Shown: positions 12,053-22,504 of the stretch, piece after piece | How positions within the stretch are numbered: position 1 is the first letter of the stretch | Layout of the letters: the number at the start of each line of letters is the position of its first letter | DNA from: Ambrosia x helenae | Taxonomy: Eukaryota > Streptophyta > Magnoliopsida > Asterales > Asteraceae | NCBI GenBank assembly: GCA_030844895.1 | Contig: CM061228.1 | Location: 140,418,444-140,482,443 of the forward strand | Length of the DNA: 64,000 bases | Direction of reading: 5' to 3' | Program-made: the position numbers and the translations under genes | Notes under the pieces: model-generated | The model's database searches: none | What the model saw: only the letters and a program-made list of their open reading frames with translations | Told to the model about the DNA's origin: nothing

Positions 12053-12316
12053 TTTTTTTTTTTTTTTGAACGGCCAACAAACTGACGTGCCAGCTACCCG
12101 GGCACCCAACAATCGTGAAAGCACCCATACGCTCCTAGGTGAAGACACGTCTTAGGTGCCCGCCCTAGAATGCGCCGGGTAGCTAACACACACCAAGCCA
12201 CCTATTCCGGAGAAAACCCGACCCTTCACCCGCCGAGAGCACGACGGTAAAGAGCCGGTAAAACCGGTTGGATCAGGAATCGAACTCCTGACCAAGTGGC
12301 CAGAAGTCTTCCATCA
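12053..12316 (-). mobile_element. tRNA-derived SINE
   Basis: Minus-strand element. The A-box-like TGGCCACTTGGT (12291-12302) and B-box GGAGTTCGATTCC (12277-12289) lie at the head; a GC-rich body follows; the tail is GGCCGTTC plus poly(A) (12053-12067 as T). I could not confirm a target duplication, so the head border is approximate. Confidence 0.65.
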
Positions 12317-12493
12317 TATACTATCTTATAAAGCATTTCACAAGGACCTCTTAATTTTTAAGTAATACAATTATAAATGCTTAAAGTACAACACATAATG
12401 CATGTAGTAACTACTTTTTAAGGGCATTTATGTCTTTTCAAATATAACTTGCACATATACTCCTTATTAGTTACGGTTTCCATCCCTTATCTA

Positions 12494-13160
12494 TCTATAC
12501 TATATTATAATTTTATACAATACTTACATATTTGCCCCCATCAACTTTACTCAATTTCTGTTTATTTAAATACTAATTACACTTTTGCATATTTATTTTA
12601 ACCGACTACCCCCACGATTTTTAAACATTCATAACTTTTTCAAACGATAATATTTTCCTAATATTATTACACCGTATAAAAGAGCATTTTATTCTCTTTA
12701 ATTTGAGTATAGTGTTGCTATAGTTTTTTATTTTTTTTTAAAAAATATGTTATGGTTAAGCAATAACCGAAACAAAAACAAAAGAAAAATACGAAAATGA
12801 ACTGAAATCATCTAAACTTTATTAATACATTTCTCATTGATGTCTTAAAATTCAAGTTATACATGTATAATTGCTTAGAGTACAACACACAATGCACATG
12901 TTAACTACTTACATAATACTTACACATTTGTCCCCTCAACTATACTCAATTCCTTTTATTTAAATAATAATTACACTTTTCACCCTTATTTTAACCAACT
13001 ACCCCACGGTTTTTAAATGTCCATAACTTTTTCACATGTTAATATTTTCTTAATATTATTACACTGTATAAACGAGCATTTTTTTCTTTTTAATTTGAGT
13101 ATAGTATTGCTATAGTTTTTTATTTAAAAAAAATAATATGTTGGGGTTAAGTAATAACCA
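12494..13160. repeat. Duplicated AT-rich block with a Helitron-like left end
   Basis: About 250 bases (12513-12768) recur diverged at 12908-13160, both reading ATACTTACA...TTTGCCCC to GTTAAG.AATAACC. The first copy starts with TCTATACTATATTATAA after an A, like a Helitron 5' end, but no matching 3' end was found. Part of the block resembles the Helitrons at 392-1201 and 58553-59369. Confidence 0.5.
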
Positions 13161-13176
13161 ATCTATATTATCTATA

Positions 13177-15518
13177 TCTATACTATGTTATAATGCATGA
13201 GGGATGGGTATTTTAAGATACCCAAAAGTTAAGAACTAATTTTCATTAATAATCCTAAAATGAGGGTAAAATAGTCATTCATACATTATTTACACTTTAA
13301 TTCCCTAATTTTTAGTTAGTAATTACATTTTCATCCCCTCCCCTACAAAATTATAATTTCTTTTATTTAATTCTATCATAACTTTAAAACTATTATATTT
13401 TAAAAACATTCGAATATACCATGACGACCGGCTCATTTTGGTCGACATGTCGGTGTTTGTCGTAGTCAATACCAATGTGTGGATTGAAATGTACAAGAAA
13501 AAATGTCTTATGTACAAGTGATTATTGCATTTTATGTTTTAAATACTAACTAGATGGAATATAATATGGATTTATAGTTAATATGGATGTTGAATCATAA
13601 CACCATTTCATGATCAAGTAAAACTCAAAATTGTAAATTTGAATTTGGTGTTAAATACCGTTCCGCCCAATAATGAAAAATTCACATAAATCAAATGCAA
13701 CGATGTAAAAAACCAAACAGGGCACTCGAAATCCACATATCAGCTTTGGTGATTCTTAAAATATGATAATGTTGTTAAACATTATGGTTCATCCTTGCTT
13801 TGACAGACAATTAATTTGTCACACGGTAACAAAACTGCAACACAAGACTGGGCTCTAAGAATGCTTTATCACGTTTGTTACTGATAGCTTCAATTGTAGT
13901 ACCCTATTTAAATAATCAACATTAGCAATATGTGCATATGTATATGGGTATGCATGCATATATTAATAGATATACACATAAATATAATTAACTAAAAGAA
14001 ATCTCATTAAACTTTTAAATATACATAACTAGCTAAATGTATAAAACTTTAAAATAATTAAGTTTATAAAAAAATATAAAAATGCATTGTAGATATTAAT
14101 TGTAGGTAAATTTCTTTTAAAAACCTTAGCTGCATCAATTTGGTAGAAAACACATGATGCATATTATATATCCATGTGATATGAACATCTATGTTAATAA
14201 CAACAAAACTCCCTAATTTGAAGGGGTTCTTTTTAACAAAGTTTAAAAAAAAGATAAATGCACTGAATTTTGTATTCACAGAAAACACAATTATTTTTTA
14301 CACTTTAGTCAAAGATAAACAAAATTTCCTAATTTAAGGGGGTGGGAAAATCATCAATTTCAAAATTTAAACCATGTGCTAACCTACTAAAGTTTAACAA
14401 AATTTCATAATTTAAAGGGATGGGAAAATCATGAATTTGAAAATTAAACCATGTGCTAACCTACTAAAGTTTATTCTATAAATACATACTAATGCACACC
14501 TATTTCACTTGCTAAAATACGTATGCATGGATATTGAATTCAAAAGTTGAAGCTTCTAATGTTGGTTATTTGTTAGTTTATGGTTTTCATTCGTCTCATT
14601 TTACTAATTATACCTTTTTATACATATCTTAATCATTTAAGTGTTAACTTCTTGGTTTGCATATTCATTTAGATGAAAAACATACGGAGATGAACAAACC
14701 AATAGCCATACAAGCGTCTAAAGTAGCGTCTAAGGTTGTATTTATTAATGTTTAATTTTTTAATATTAACATGGCTATTATTTTATGTGGTATATTGTAT
14801 GTGTTTTATTGTAGAATAATGGTGATAATAGTGTTGGGATTATTTGCTATGGTGCAATGTTTAGTCCCTACAAATCTGATATTCAACATGAATTTAGTGA
14901 ATAGGTAATATCAACATTTATTTCATCTTCTATTAACTTGTGTATTAAATATTTTTAATTTATTTTAAGGATCAGATGCATGAAATTAATAGGAAGAGAT
15001 CCAAGAGGCTCTCTTAATGGAAATAGAGTCAAGTTATTGATCTAGACAGTTCTGATGAAAATGACAAAGAAGACATATTTGATGACACTTTAGATAGGAG
15101 AAAATGAGGGAAACTCATCCTCGCCAAAAGATGTAATAATCAAACATGAAGATATACAAGAAATTTCAATGATCATTCTTGATGACAAATGGTGGGCAGA
15201 CAATATAGATGAGATCATGCAGACTTGGAACGTGTGTGACTAAATTGATCTCATGATTCAAGTAGTTCACTAGCTTTTATTTTTCTCAACTTTTATGTTT
15301 ATTAATACTTATTTTTTCTTTCGTATGTTACTTTATTTTTATCAAGTGTTTCTTAAAAGTACTTTACAATTTAAATGTTAAATCTTTTTAGTTACTAGAC
15401 ATGTGTAACGCTTATGACGTATATCCACTGCAATGATGCAACAAATACTATACGAATTTGAAATAAGTACCGAAATAAAAAGTGTCACTCCCGCCGCATC
15501 GCGCGGGTTTCCTACTAG
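13177..15518 (+). mobile_element. Helitron carrying gene-like exons
   Basis: The left end TCTATACTATGTTATAATG follows A (13176). The right end has the hairpin CCCGCCGCATCGCGCGGG (15490-15507), then TTTCCTA and CTAG (15515-15518) before T (15519). This is the canonical Helitron layout with an AT target and no duplication. At 2.34 kb it encodes no Rep/helicase, so it is non-autonomous. It contains splice-bounded, protein-like segments in its 3' half. Confidence 0.75.
14815..15243 (+). pseudogene. Gene-like exons inside the Helitron
   Basis: An exon-like segment (14815-14904) follows a good acceptor (TTTTATTGTAG) and ends before GTAATA; it reads NNGDNSVGIICYGAMFSPYK and on to an in-frame TAG at its last codon. 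A second (14970-15243) follows ATTTTAAG and starts DQMHEINRKRSKRLS; after breaks it gives the acidic DLDSSDENDKEDIFDD and ends DEIMQTWNVCD before a stop. At least one frameshift and internal stops make it a pseudogene or captured fragment. I do not recognise the parent; acidic and lysine-rich stretches suggest a nuclear protein. Confidence 0.45.
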
Positions 15519-16324
15519 TTAAAACTAAAACAAAATAGTGTGTATAAATTATAGCGGTTTAAAAATATTATTATTTTGAAGGAACGGATATGTAGAGAAT
15601 ATTGAAGTGCCCCACCAGATGCAAGTCACACCAATACAACATTTGTTTTTTCATATTTTATATTTCTAAGTCACCCAAATGCAACCGTAAATGTTGTGCA
15701 TAGGGATGATCTTATGTTGTAAAAAAATTATGAAGTAGGCGTAACAGATTTTGGATTGGTTCAAACCGAATTTTCGATTCCTGATGAACATCACGGGTTT
15801 ATGAGATGCATAATCAAGAAACTATATATATTTCATTTTTGTTTAATAGACTGTCTTAAAAGTTAACGTACATAATGATTTAATTTTATGTATAATTTTT
15901 TGTTTTATTTTAGATAATTATTATGTAAACCATCTACAATACTAAAAGTAGTTTTATAAAAAAGTTAATAAAAGAAAAAAGAAGTGTGGATGAGAAAAGA
16001 AGAAAGGGCCGTTCAAAAAAAAAAAAAAAAAGAAAAGAAAGGTTTGGTGGGTTATTTGGTCCACCTAATAAAGCGTCAGCCGTAGACAGCAGCCACACCT
16101 GACAGCGCCACTGCCTGCCATACGGCTTGCCCACACTCTTCTAAATTTTATATGGTTTTCCAAATTATGAAATAAAAAATTAGTAAATTTAGACACTATT
16201 AAAAATTGTCAATTCATATAACACTTTTTTAAGTAAACCGTATTTAATAAATAAAAAAGCTTAAAAATAGCAAAAAGCTAAAATAAAAGACACGAATTAT
16301 TTTTTTTAATTAAATAACACATAC
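15519..16324. other. Intergenic, one SINE-like tail
   Basis: Mostly AT-rich. GGGCCGTTC followed by about 17 A at 16008-16032 matches the tail of the local SINEs and LINE tails, but no head with Pol III boxes is evident upstream. Confidence 0.4.
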
Positions 16325-16465
16325 TTTAATTGTTTTTTTAACTGCTAGTTTCTTATACCCCTTTCTTTAAACATTTTATTTCATTTTTGCACACCTTTGA
16401 AGTTGAACTCCCAACCTCACTCAAAAGAGGATTTCCTCTCTACCACTAAGCTATAACCTAAGTGT
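16325..16465 (-). repeat. SINE-like tRNA-related repeat
   Basis: On the minus strand TTATAGCTTAGTGGTAGAG and GGTTGGGAGTTCAACTTC match Pol III A and B boxes, about 35 bases apart. The far end is T-rich as plus strand (16328-16336). No target duplication confirmed. Confidence 0.5.
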
Positions 16466-16635
16466 CAGTTTTGTAGTAATTGTTAATTCGTCTTTTTTGG
16501 CTAGATAAAGATTCAAACAACTATATCCATAATGAAGAGGAAAAAACTCATCCAGATGATCGGGTAGGTTTAAGCCCTTTAAGAGAAGGTGAGGATGAGA
16601 GTGCACTTTATCTTCTCGGGTCCAGATCTGTGATT

Positions 16636-16638
<3 letters not shown>

Positions 16639-16719
<81 letters not shown>
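16639..16719. repeat. (AG)n microsatellite
   Basis: About 40 uninterrupted AG units. An open frame through it only encodes an Arg-Glu dipeptide run and is not a gene. Confidence 0.95.
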
Positions 16720-16722
<3 letters not shown>

Positions 16723-17891
16723 TGGGACTGTAGAGAGAGACCTAGGCTTAGAGGAGAAAACTCTCTTCTACCTAGTAGTAAAAAAGTAGTGTGCTCATAA
16801 ATTACCTATACAAGAGGTTGAGACCTCTTTATACAAGAAGTTAATGGGCTTTTCAAATGGACCCAAGTCAATATGCCACCCAAATGGATCCCCTAACATA
16901 ATTGGGTCAGGCTCGGTTAGGGGTTTCTCTACAAGTCTCAGGTATAGTAGCGCTGAACCCCACGAACGAGTTAATACAATATAATAAACAATATTAATAT
17001 TAAATAAGTAAGCCCGAAATAGTGACCCGTTCAAAACGGTTCGGGAGTCCCATTCCAAATTTTATCTCTTCACATATCAAACGTTCGAATTGGCTATATA
17101 ACATATTTTTTTTCCAAAACATTTAGCAAATAGAAATAGCATGCATTAAATAAAGGCCGGATGTGTACTACTTCCTTTGTTATAAAATAAAATAATATTG
17201 TCTGTTAATCTAAAATAACATTTAAAACATAGTCTGATTAAAATGAGACACCGAACTCTTCAATTTAAATTTAAAGAGTACGGTGGCTAAACACAAATAT
17301 CGTCGTCGTTCAATAAAATAAAAATTAATTATAATCTTAAAAAATACTAGACAAAAATCAGGAAACAAAAAATGTAAGGAGTGATTATGTAAACAATGAA
17401 TAGTATAAGGTCCTTTAAGAAAAGAGGAAAAGGAAAGAAGAATAGTTGAGGGTGTTAATAGCAACTGGAGGCCATAGTTTGTGACAAGAAAACATATCTA
17501 GTGATGGGGACCACAAATCCACACGTGTCGAGAGATTATTATGTTAAAGAGTTGTGGACACATCACGAGGGGCAAAAGTTGGCGTCACGGCGGTCCTGCG
17601 ACTTTTGTGGTTCCCTTTCTTTTGTCTTTGTGTGGCGCAGACAGCGGCGACGGTTTCCTTCTTGTCCTCTTCTTAGGATGCACCTTCCATATTAACGGCG
17701 CCGTTAATTCTTTTCTATTTTTATCTATTTTTAACGGCTGAAAATGATTGAACGTTAATTTTATTATTCGACTTCCCAATGAATCGTTATAATGCTTTTA
17801 TAATCAAAACAACCGGTTAAGAAACGTGGTATTGATGTATAGCATCCACGACTTGGCATGTGGAGATAATGTTTACCGGACTTTTTAATGG
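16720..17891. other. Intergenic region with a G-box-containing segment
   Basis: No repeat termini recognised. The stretch 17500-17710 is less AT-rich and contains CACACGTGTC, a G-box/ABRE-type word (17520-17529). The short ORFs on both strands lack recognisable domains. Confidence 0.35.
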
Positions 17892-18312
17892 TAGTGCTGC
17901 AAACGAATCAAACGTTTAGCGAATAGTTCGTGAACTGTTTGGCGGGAAGTTATAATTTTGTGTTCGTTCGTTTAATAAATGAATAAACATGAAAAGATGT
18001 CACGTTCGTTCATTTATGTTCGTGAACGTTCAGAAACGTGTTTCTTATTTATAGTGACGAAATATACCAGTTTTATTTGAAATTTATTATATGTTCTTTA
18101 TGTTCATGAACGCTCATTGGTGTTGGTCTGTTTTCGTGAATGTTGATTTATGTCTGTTTGTCTTCGCTTTTGTCCAATACCTAAATTAACAAATACTAAC
18201 GAACATAAACACGATCATTTCCCTAAAAACAAACACGAACATAAAATCTCGTTTGATAAATATTCGTGAACACATTATTTCCTTAACGTTCGTTCGATTC
18301 GTTTGCACCCTA
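17892..18312. mobile_element. hAT-like MITE of the GTTCGTGAACG family
   Basis: The ends TAGTGCTGCAAACGAATC and, inverted, TAGGGTGCAAACGAATCG form terminal inverted repeats. The interior is rich in GTTCGTGAACG-type words. The 8-base flanks do not match, so the insertion is old or the borders have decayed. A relative lies at 54839-55663. Confidence 0.65.
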
Positions 18313-18641
18313 AATGCAGATATTAAACTGTCAGCAGGGCTTTTGAAGCTAGCATTCGTGTGATCGAATCTTGCTTTATTTAAATCTCTACAGCACCCAT
18401 GAAATCCGACTCCAAAATCCTGTAGGAAAAGGGCGTAAAATAAGCGTGTGATCTACATACTCCATAGAACCTACACAACGAGAGACCTGATTGAATTCCA
18501 ATGTTCTTGTCCTTAGGCACGAGAAACTACGTCAATGGTCCATACATGAATAACTGAATAAGCACCTGGTACATAGTCCTATACTTAAATAAACGTTAAT
18601 TTCACATATTCCAACTTTCATAGTTAACGACTCTCGTCAAT

Positions 18642-18759
18642 TGCCATTGGGGTTGGTGGCCCAATGGTAGAAGTAAAGCTTCTAGGAACACCTAAGGGAG
18701 AGGTCATGGGTTCAAGTCTCACAAGGAGTGAAATTTGCCGTTCAAAAAAAAAAAAAAAA
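18642..18759 (+). mobile_element. Short tRNA-derived SINE
   Basis: A-box-like GGTGGCCCAATGG and B-box GGGTTCAAGTCTC head a 118-base element ending TTTGCCGTTC plus poly(A). Flanking 16-base duplications AACGACT(C)TCGTCAAT-type (18626-18641 and 18760-18775) differ at one base. This is a complete, fairly recent SINE insertion. Confidence 0.85.
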
Positions 18760-18779
18760 AACGACTCGCGTCAATCACA

Positions 18780-19450
18780 GTTTTTTTTTTAATATAATAC
18801 TTTCATTTCAGGACAGAAAATTACATCAAGATAACGGGCAGGTGGTCAACAAGCTGTGTCGCCACCCCTTTCTGAATAGCAAATCTTAGGGGCTGTTTGG
18901 TAGCCTCTTAATCAGTCTCTTAACCATTCAGGTCTGAATCATTCAGCATTCAGATTGTTTGTTTCAGCATCTGAATGGAATGATTAAGTGCTGAACCATT
19001 AAGCTAATAAGAGATGCTGAATGATTCTGCTCTTAACCATTCAGAGCCTCTTAACTATTCAGACAATCTTAATGATTCAACACTTAATCATCCAAACAGC
19101 CCCTTAATCTACTAAAAACATAACAATGCCCAACCGAAGCCGAGACACTACTATGAATAACCCGCTGGACCCTGGTCAGGAAACGGGTAGCTTGCGGTGC
19201 TAATGAGCCAAAGGTATCAAAAGCCAAGGGTACAAAAACGTGTTGGTTCTCCTCGCAGGCTCTGACATGTTTTTGCTACCTTTTTTGCCTCTGCTTTCCG
19301 CACGTTTGTCCTGCTACAAAGCCACTATCCCTCAACCCAACTAGGGGAGATACACCCGTCAGGTTAACACAAACATGCTTCCCTCCAGCCCACCCAAAGA
19401 CAAGAAAGTCTGCTGGTCGTAAAGTGGATCTCCCTTCTGCTAGATCCGAG
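18780..19450 (-). pseudogene. 3' fragment of the second RT-bearing retroelement family
   Basis: Minus-strand frames give ADFLVFGWAGGKHVCVNLTG and VSPLVGLRDSGFVAGQ, the C-terminal region shared with the copies at 36212-36770 and 37975-42560. Frameshifts follow. The end nearest 18780 is an oligo-T run, the poly(A) tail of the minus-strand copy. A 215-base Tourist-like MITE sits in its 3' part. Function is lost. Confidence 0.7.
18889..19103. mobile_element. Tourist/Harbinger-like MITE (GGGGCTGTTTGG ends)
   Basis: Perfect 12-base terminal inverted repeats GGGGCTGTTTGG/CCAAACAGCCCC flanked by TTA on both sides (18886-18888 and 19104-19106), the TWA duplication of Harbinger elements. The interior repeats AACCATTCAG-type words in both orientations. 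The paralogous retroelement at 38077-38096 has the uninterrupted sequence, an empty site. Confidence 0.9.
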
Positions 19451-19454
19451 ATGA

Positions 19455-19888
19455 ATTTCTAACAAGTTTCTAACAAAAATGTGCCATAACATTGAAGACT
19501 GAACTAGGTATTAAATATGATATAAAAATACGAAAAACAAAAAAGAGTTTTGTAGTTTTGGATAGAAAAATTTAGTGGTGGGCTTCGCTAATGGATGCTT
19601 GCTAACGTGCACCTTATATCTTTATTCCTGTGTTGTATAAATTCAAACAAAATCTATGTAGGTCAGTTGATTCCACACATCCTGAAAATAAGAAAAATAC
19701 AATAAAAAGTTGATTCCACACATGTTTTCCACAATCACGATTTTAGGAAGGAACCTTGCTTTTGCTTTTTACCCTCCTTTTTGCATGTCCCTCTTCTTTA
19801 GTACCTTTTGGTTTTAATTAATATAATTGTTATTAAGCACTCCAACTTTAAAACCGTGTTGAGTAACATTAATGTGACATCAACACCG
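19455..19888. other. Intergenic, nothing firm
   Basis: AT-rich sequence between the retroelement fragment and the target site of the large LINE. No ORF, terminus or tRNA-like word seen. Confidence 0.4.
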
Positions 19889-19897
19889 ATGACTATT

Positions 19898-20532
19898 TTT
19901 TTTACGGTCAACAAAATTTTTTTTATTAATCACCTAAAGATAACGGGTCACTATCGAAATCGCTAAATACAACACCCAAAAGAGTATATACAAAGAAAAA
20001 CACAACGAAAGCAGACACAGACTAAGATCGCCCACAAGAAACATCACCACCTAATGTTTGATAAGTTGAAACCACGCCACTTTTCCCAATCCAAACTAGT
20101 TTATTTTGCACGTGCCTTGACCCATAAAAAGCTTAGCGACTTAATATCCCCAATTGTTTTATGTAATGAAACTTGTCTTTGCTTGAAAACCGTCTCGTTT
20201 CTCGAATTCCAAATGCACCAAAGAACCGTAAAACAGACCACATGAAATGCTTTCCTGGTACCTTTTGAGCCGCATATGTAACAGTGAAGCTTGAGTATGT
20301 CTTTGAACACAAAAGTATAAATATTACCAACTTTGCACCATTGCGATATAATTTGCCACATCGCTTGAGCGAATCCAAATTCTATGAAAAGGCGCTCCAC
20401 CGTTTCCACCTGCGCACCACACAATGGACATAGCTCGGATCCGACATTTACATGTCTTCTTCATAGCGTCGCATTGTAGGAAGTCGACCCAACCCTGCCC
20501 TCCAAGCTAGAATCCGCACTTTCCGACGTACC
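19898..20532 (-). pseudogene. LINE ORF2 C-terminus (RT zinc-binding region)
   Basis: Reads KVRILAWRAGLGRLP-like sequence, then ELCPLCGAQVETVERLFIEF, VLWCIWNSRNETVFKQRQ and SLSFLWVKARAK. This is the zf-RVT-type region that ends plant L1 ORF2. In the family the zinc ligands are C-x2-C ... H ... C; here the His is Arg and the last Cys is Phe, so the knuckle is broken. The 3' tail ends GTTGACCGT plus poly(A). Confidence 0.8.
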
Positions 20533-22110
20533 TGATGTATCACATATTCAACATATAAAACTGGCATAATCAGTCTCATAATATGGTAGAATTAGGCTTA
20601 TATTACCAATATTGGGTACTTAATTGGTTCCTATTTGTGTTTCTCAGGAAACTGGAGCTCTAAGCCGGAAACAGAAGATTTTTAAGGCAAAAACAGGCAA
20701 AAACTAGAGATTCCTGAGGATATGAGACTTGCATCATGTTCCCTGTATGTTTGAAGACCATCCCGGGACTTAAACAATGATAAAACCAGTCCGGGACTGA
20801 CCCAGCACGCCCATGCACACTTGCACGGAGGCCATGCACGCTAGAAGACAACGCAGCAAACTTGGGAACAAGAAATCTAACAAAGATAAAGTGCACGTCC
20901 GTGCTCCCCCACCTAACAAGTTATCTGATGAACGGTTGAGTAGGGGAAAGTGGAAACGAAAATAAAGAAGAAACAAAAACCCTCCAAATATAGTTGATGA
21001 AATTGGTGATCTCGGCTTCCTTCACGGGAATTGTCCAAGGTTGCCAATCCGGAAGTAAACCTGCAAAAAAAAAACTAAAAACAACCGCAATCATCGAAAA
21101 CAAAGCAGAAATAAAAATGAAAAAGAAAAATAAAGAAGGCAAAAAATAAAAAGAAAAATAAAGTGAAAATAAAATAAAAAAATAAAAATAATCCTATCAA
21201 TTAAGTGACTTGGGTTTTTATTTGGAAATCATTGTGTTCCCCGGCAACAGCACTGAAAACTTGATGCGTTTGGTTTTAGTAATTTAAAAAGATGTCAATT
21301 TTCCTAGTGCCAAAAACTTGATGTGTCGACTACAAAACATTGGTTTGGGGAAAACGACTGATTTTTACCAAACTCTTTTACAAGTTTTAAATTTATAAAG
21401 TAAACGATTGTCACTCAGAAGCTAAAACCAACACATAGGCAGAGAACCTGACGTGTATAGTATAGCTTGCTAGGGAAAATACCGAGTATCGTATTCTAGA
21501 GAAGTAAAGGAAAAGTGGAAAATAAGTCGGGGGAAAAGTTTTTCAAAAAATTAAAACTTAAGGTGTTTTCGAGCTTAAAATGGGGTTTTAAAAATTATTG
21601 TGGAGAAATCCAATTAAAAATTTTAAAACCGGACCTTTAAAAACAGTTTAAAAATGGAAAAACGCGAAAACGGAGAAAGGTCTAAATGGGTATTTAAAAA
21701 GTCTTTTGACTTTTCAAGTCATTCTCCTTCTTTCCCAAACACGAACCTCCGTCGCCTCCCCCTTAAAACGCCATTTTCCACAATTTTTCTTCATTTCAGG
21801 CTCTAATCTTCAATACAAGGCATGTATAATCAATCCTTAACACCTTTTAAGTGTTTTTATGTCAAGTTCTGCCCAGATTTTTGAGTTTTTGTGTAGCTAG
21901 GTTTCGTGAGAAAAACCTTAGTTTTATAGTTTCGCTAGCCCGAAATTTTGCCTGGAACTTTAAGGGAATGATTAGGGTAGTGCTAGAAACACAATGGGGT
22001 AAAAAAAAAATTGAGAAATTTTGCAAAAACAGGTTTGAAAACCGTCACCTCAGTCAGGTGCACGACCGTGCTCAGTTATGGGCAGGGGCGTGCTCATCTA
22101 AGAGCCACTA
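20533..22110 (-). mobile_element. Remnant of an Athila/Tat-like LTR element
   Basis: Read on the minus strand, an LTR end AAACCAAACGCATCA (to 21262) is followed by AGTTTTCAGTGCTGTTGCCGGGG (21240-21261), close to the tRNA-Asp primer-binding site used by Athila/Tat elements. A similar LTR end occurs in the solo LTR at 41050-41065. Words like GCACGACCGTGCTC (22060-22075) and GCACGTCCGTGCTCC (20892) also recur there. No coding sequence; the 20533 edge (TGATGTATCACA) looks like another LTR terminus. Borders and internal order are uncertain. Confidence 0.5.
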
Positions 22111-22504
22111 TTTAAATTTCCCCCGTAACCAGTCCAACCAAAACATAACCTTTGACCCGTCCCTCACAGTCCCTTTAATTTAATTAGTAACATCCAAGCC
22201 CAAGCTATTCATCTCCCCCAATCGACTTTGCAATATTTTTCCATGATCCCGCATTGGACATCCTAGCAGGGATAAGATTCTAATCCTTAGACGAATGGTG
22301 TATTGCCCATATTACCCTTCTCCACAACCCGTAGGAGTCTAGGTTAAATCTCCACCACCACTTCGCCAGCATCGACAAGTTGGCGCCTTTTAATGATCCG
22401 AATTCCAAATCACCCCAACTAACCAGCGAAATAACGCTATCCAACGCCACCCAATTCACCTTGCTTTCTCGTCCACCCCACCCCTAAAAAAGACCCTCTT
22501 TATA
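22111..22504 (-). pseudogene. LINE ORF2, segment after the RT domain
   Basis: Minus-strand frames read VNWVALDSVISLVSWGDLEF, LSMLAKWWWRFN and LWRRVIWAIHHSSKD, then IKGTVRDGSKVMFWLDW, all typical of plant L1 ORF2 between RT and the zinc knuckle. It continues the LINE across the LTR retrotransposon: joining it at the TTATA target site to 30424 restores a sensible frame. Confidence 0.8.

Noticed and set aside
16480..16800. 106-codon frame with a long Arg-Glu run
   Set aside because: It is translation of the (AG)n microsatellite; flanks show no coding features.
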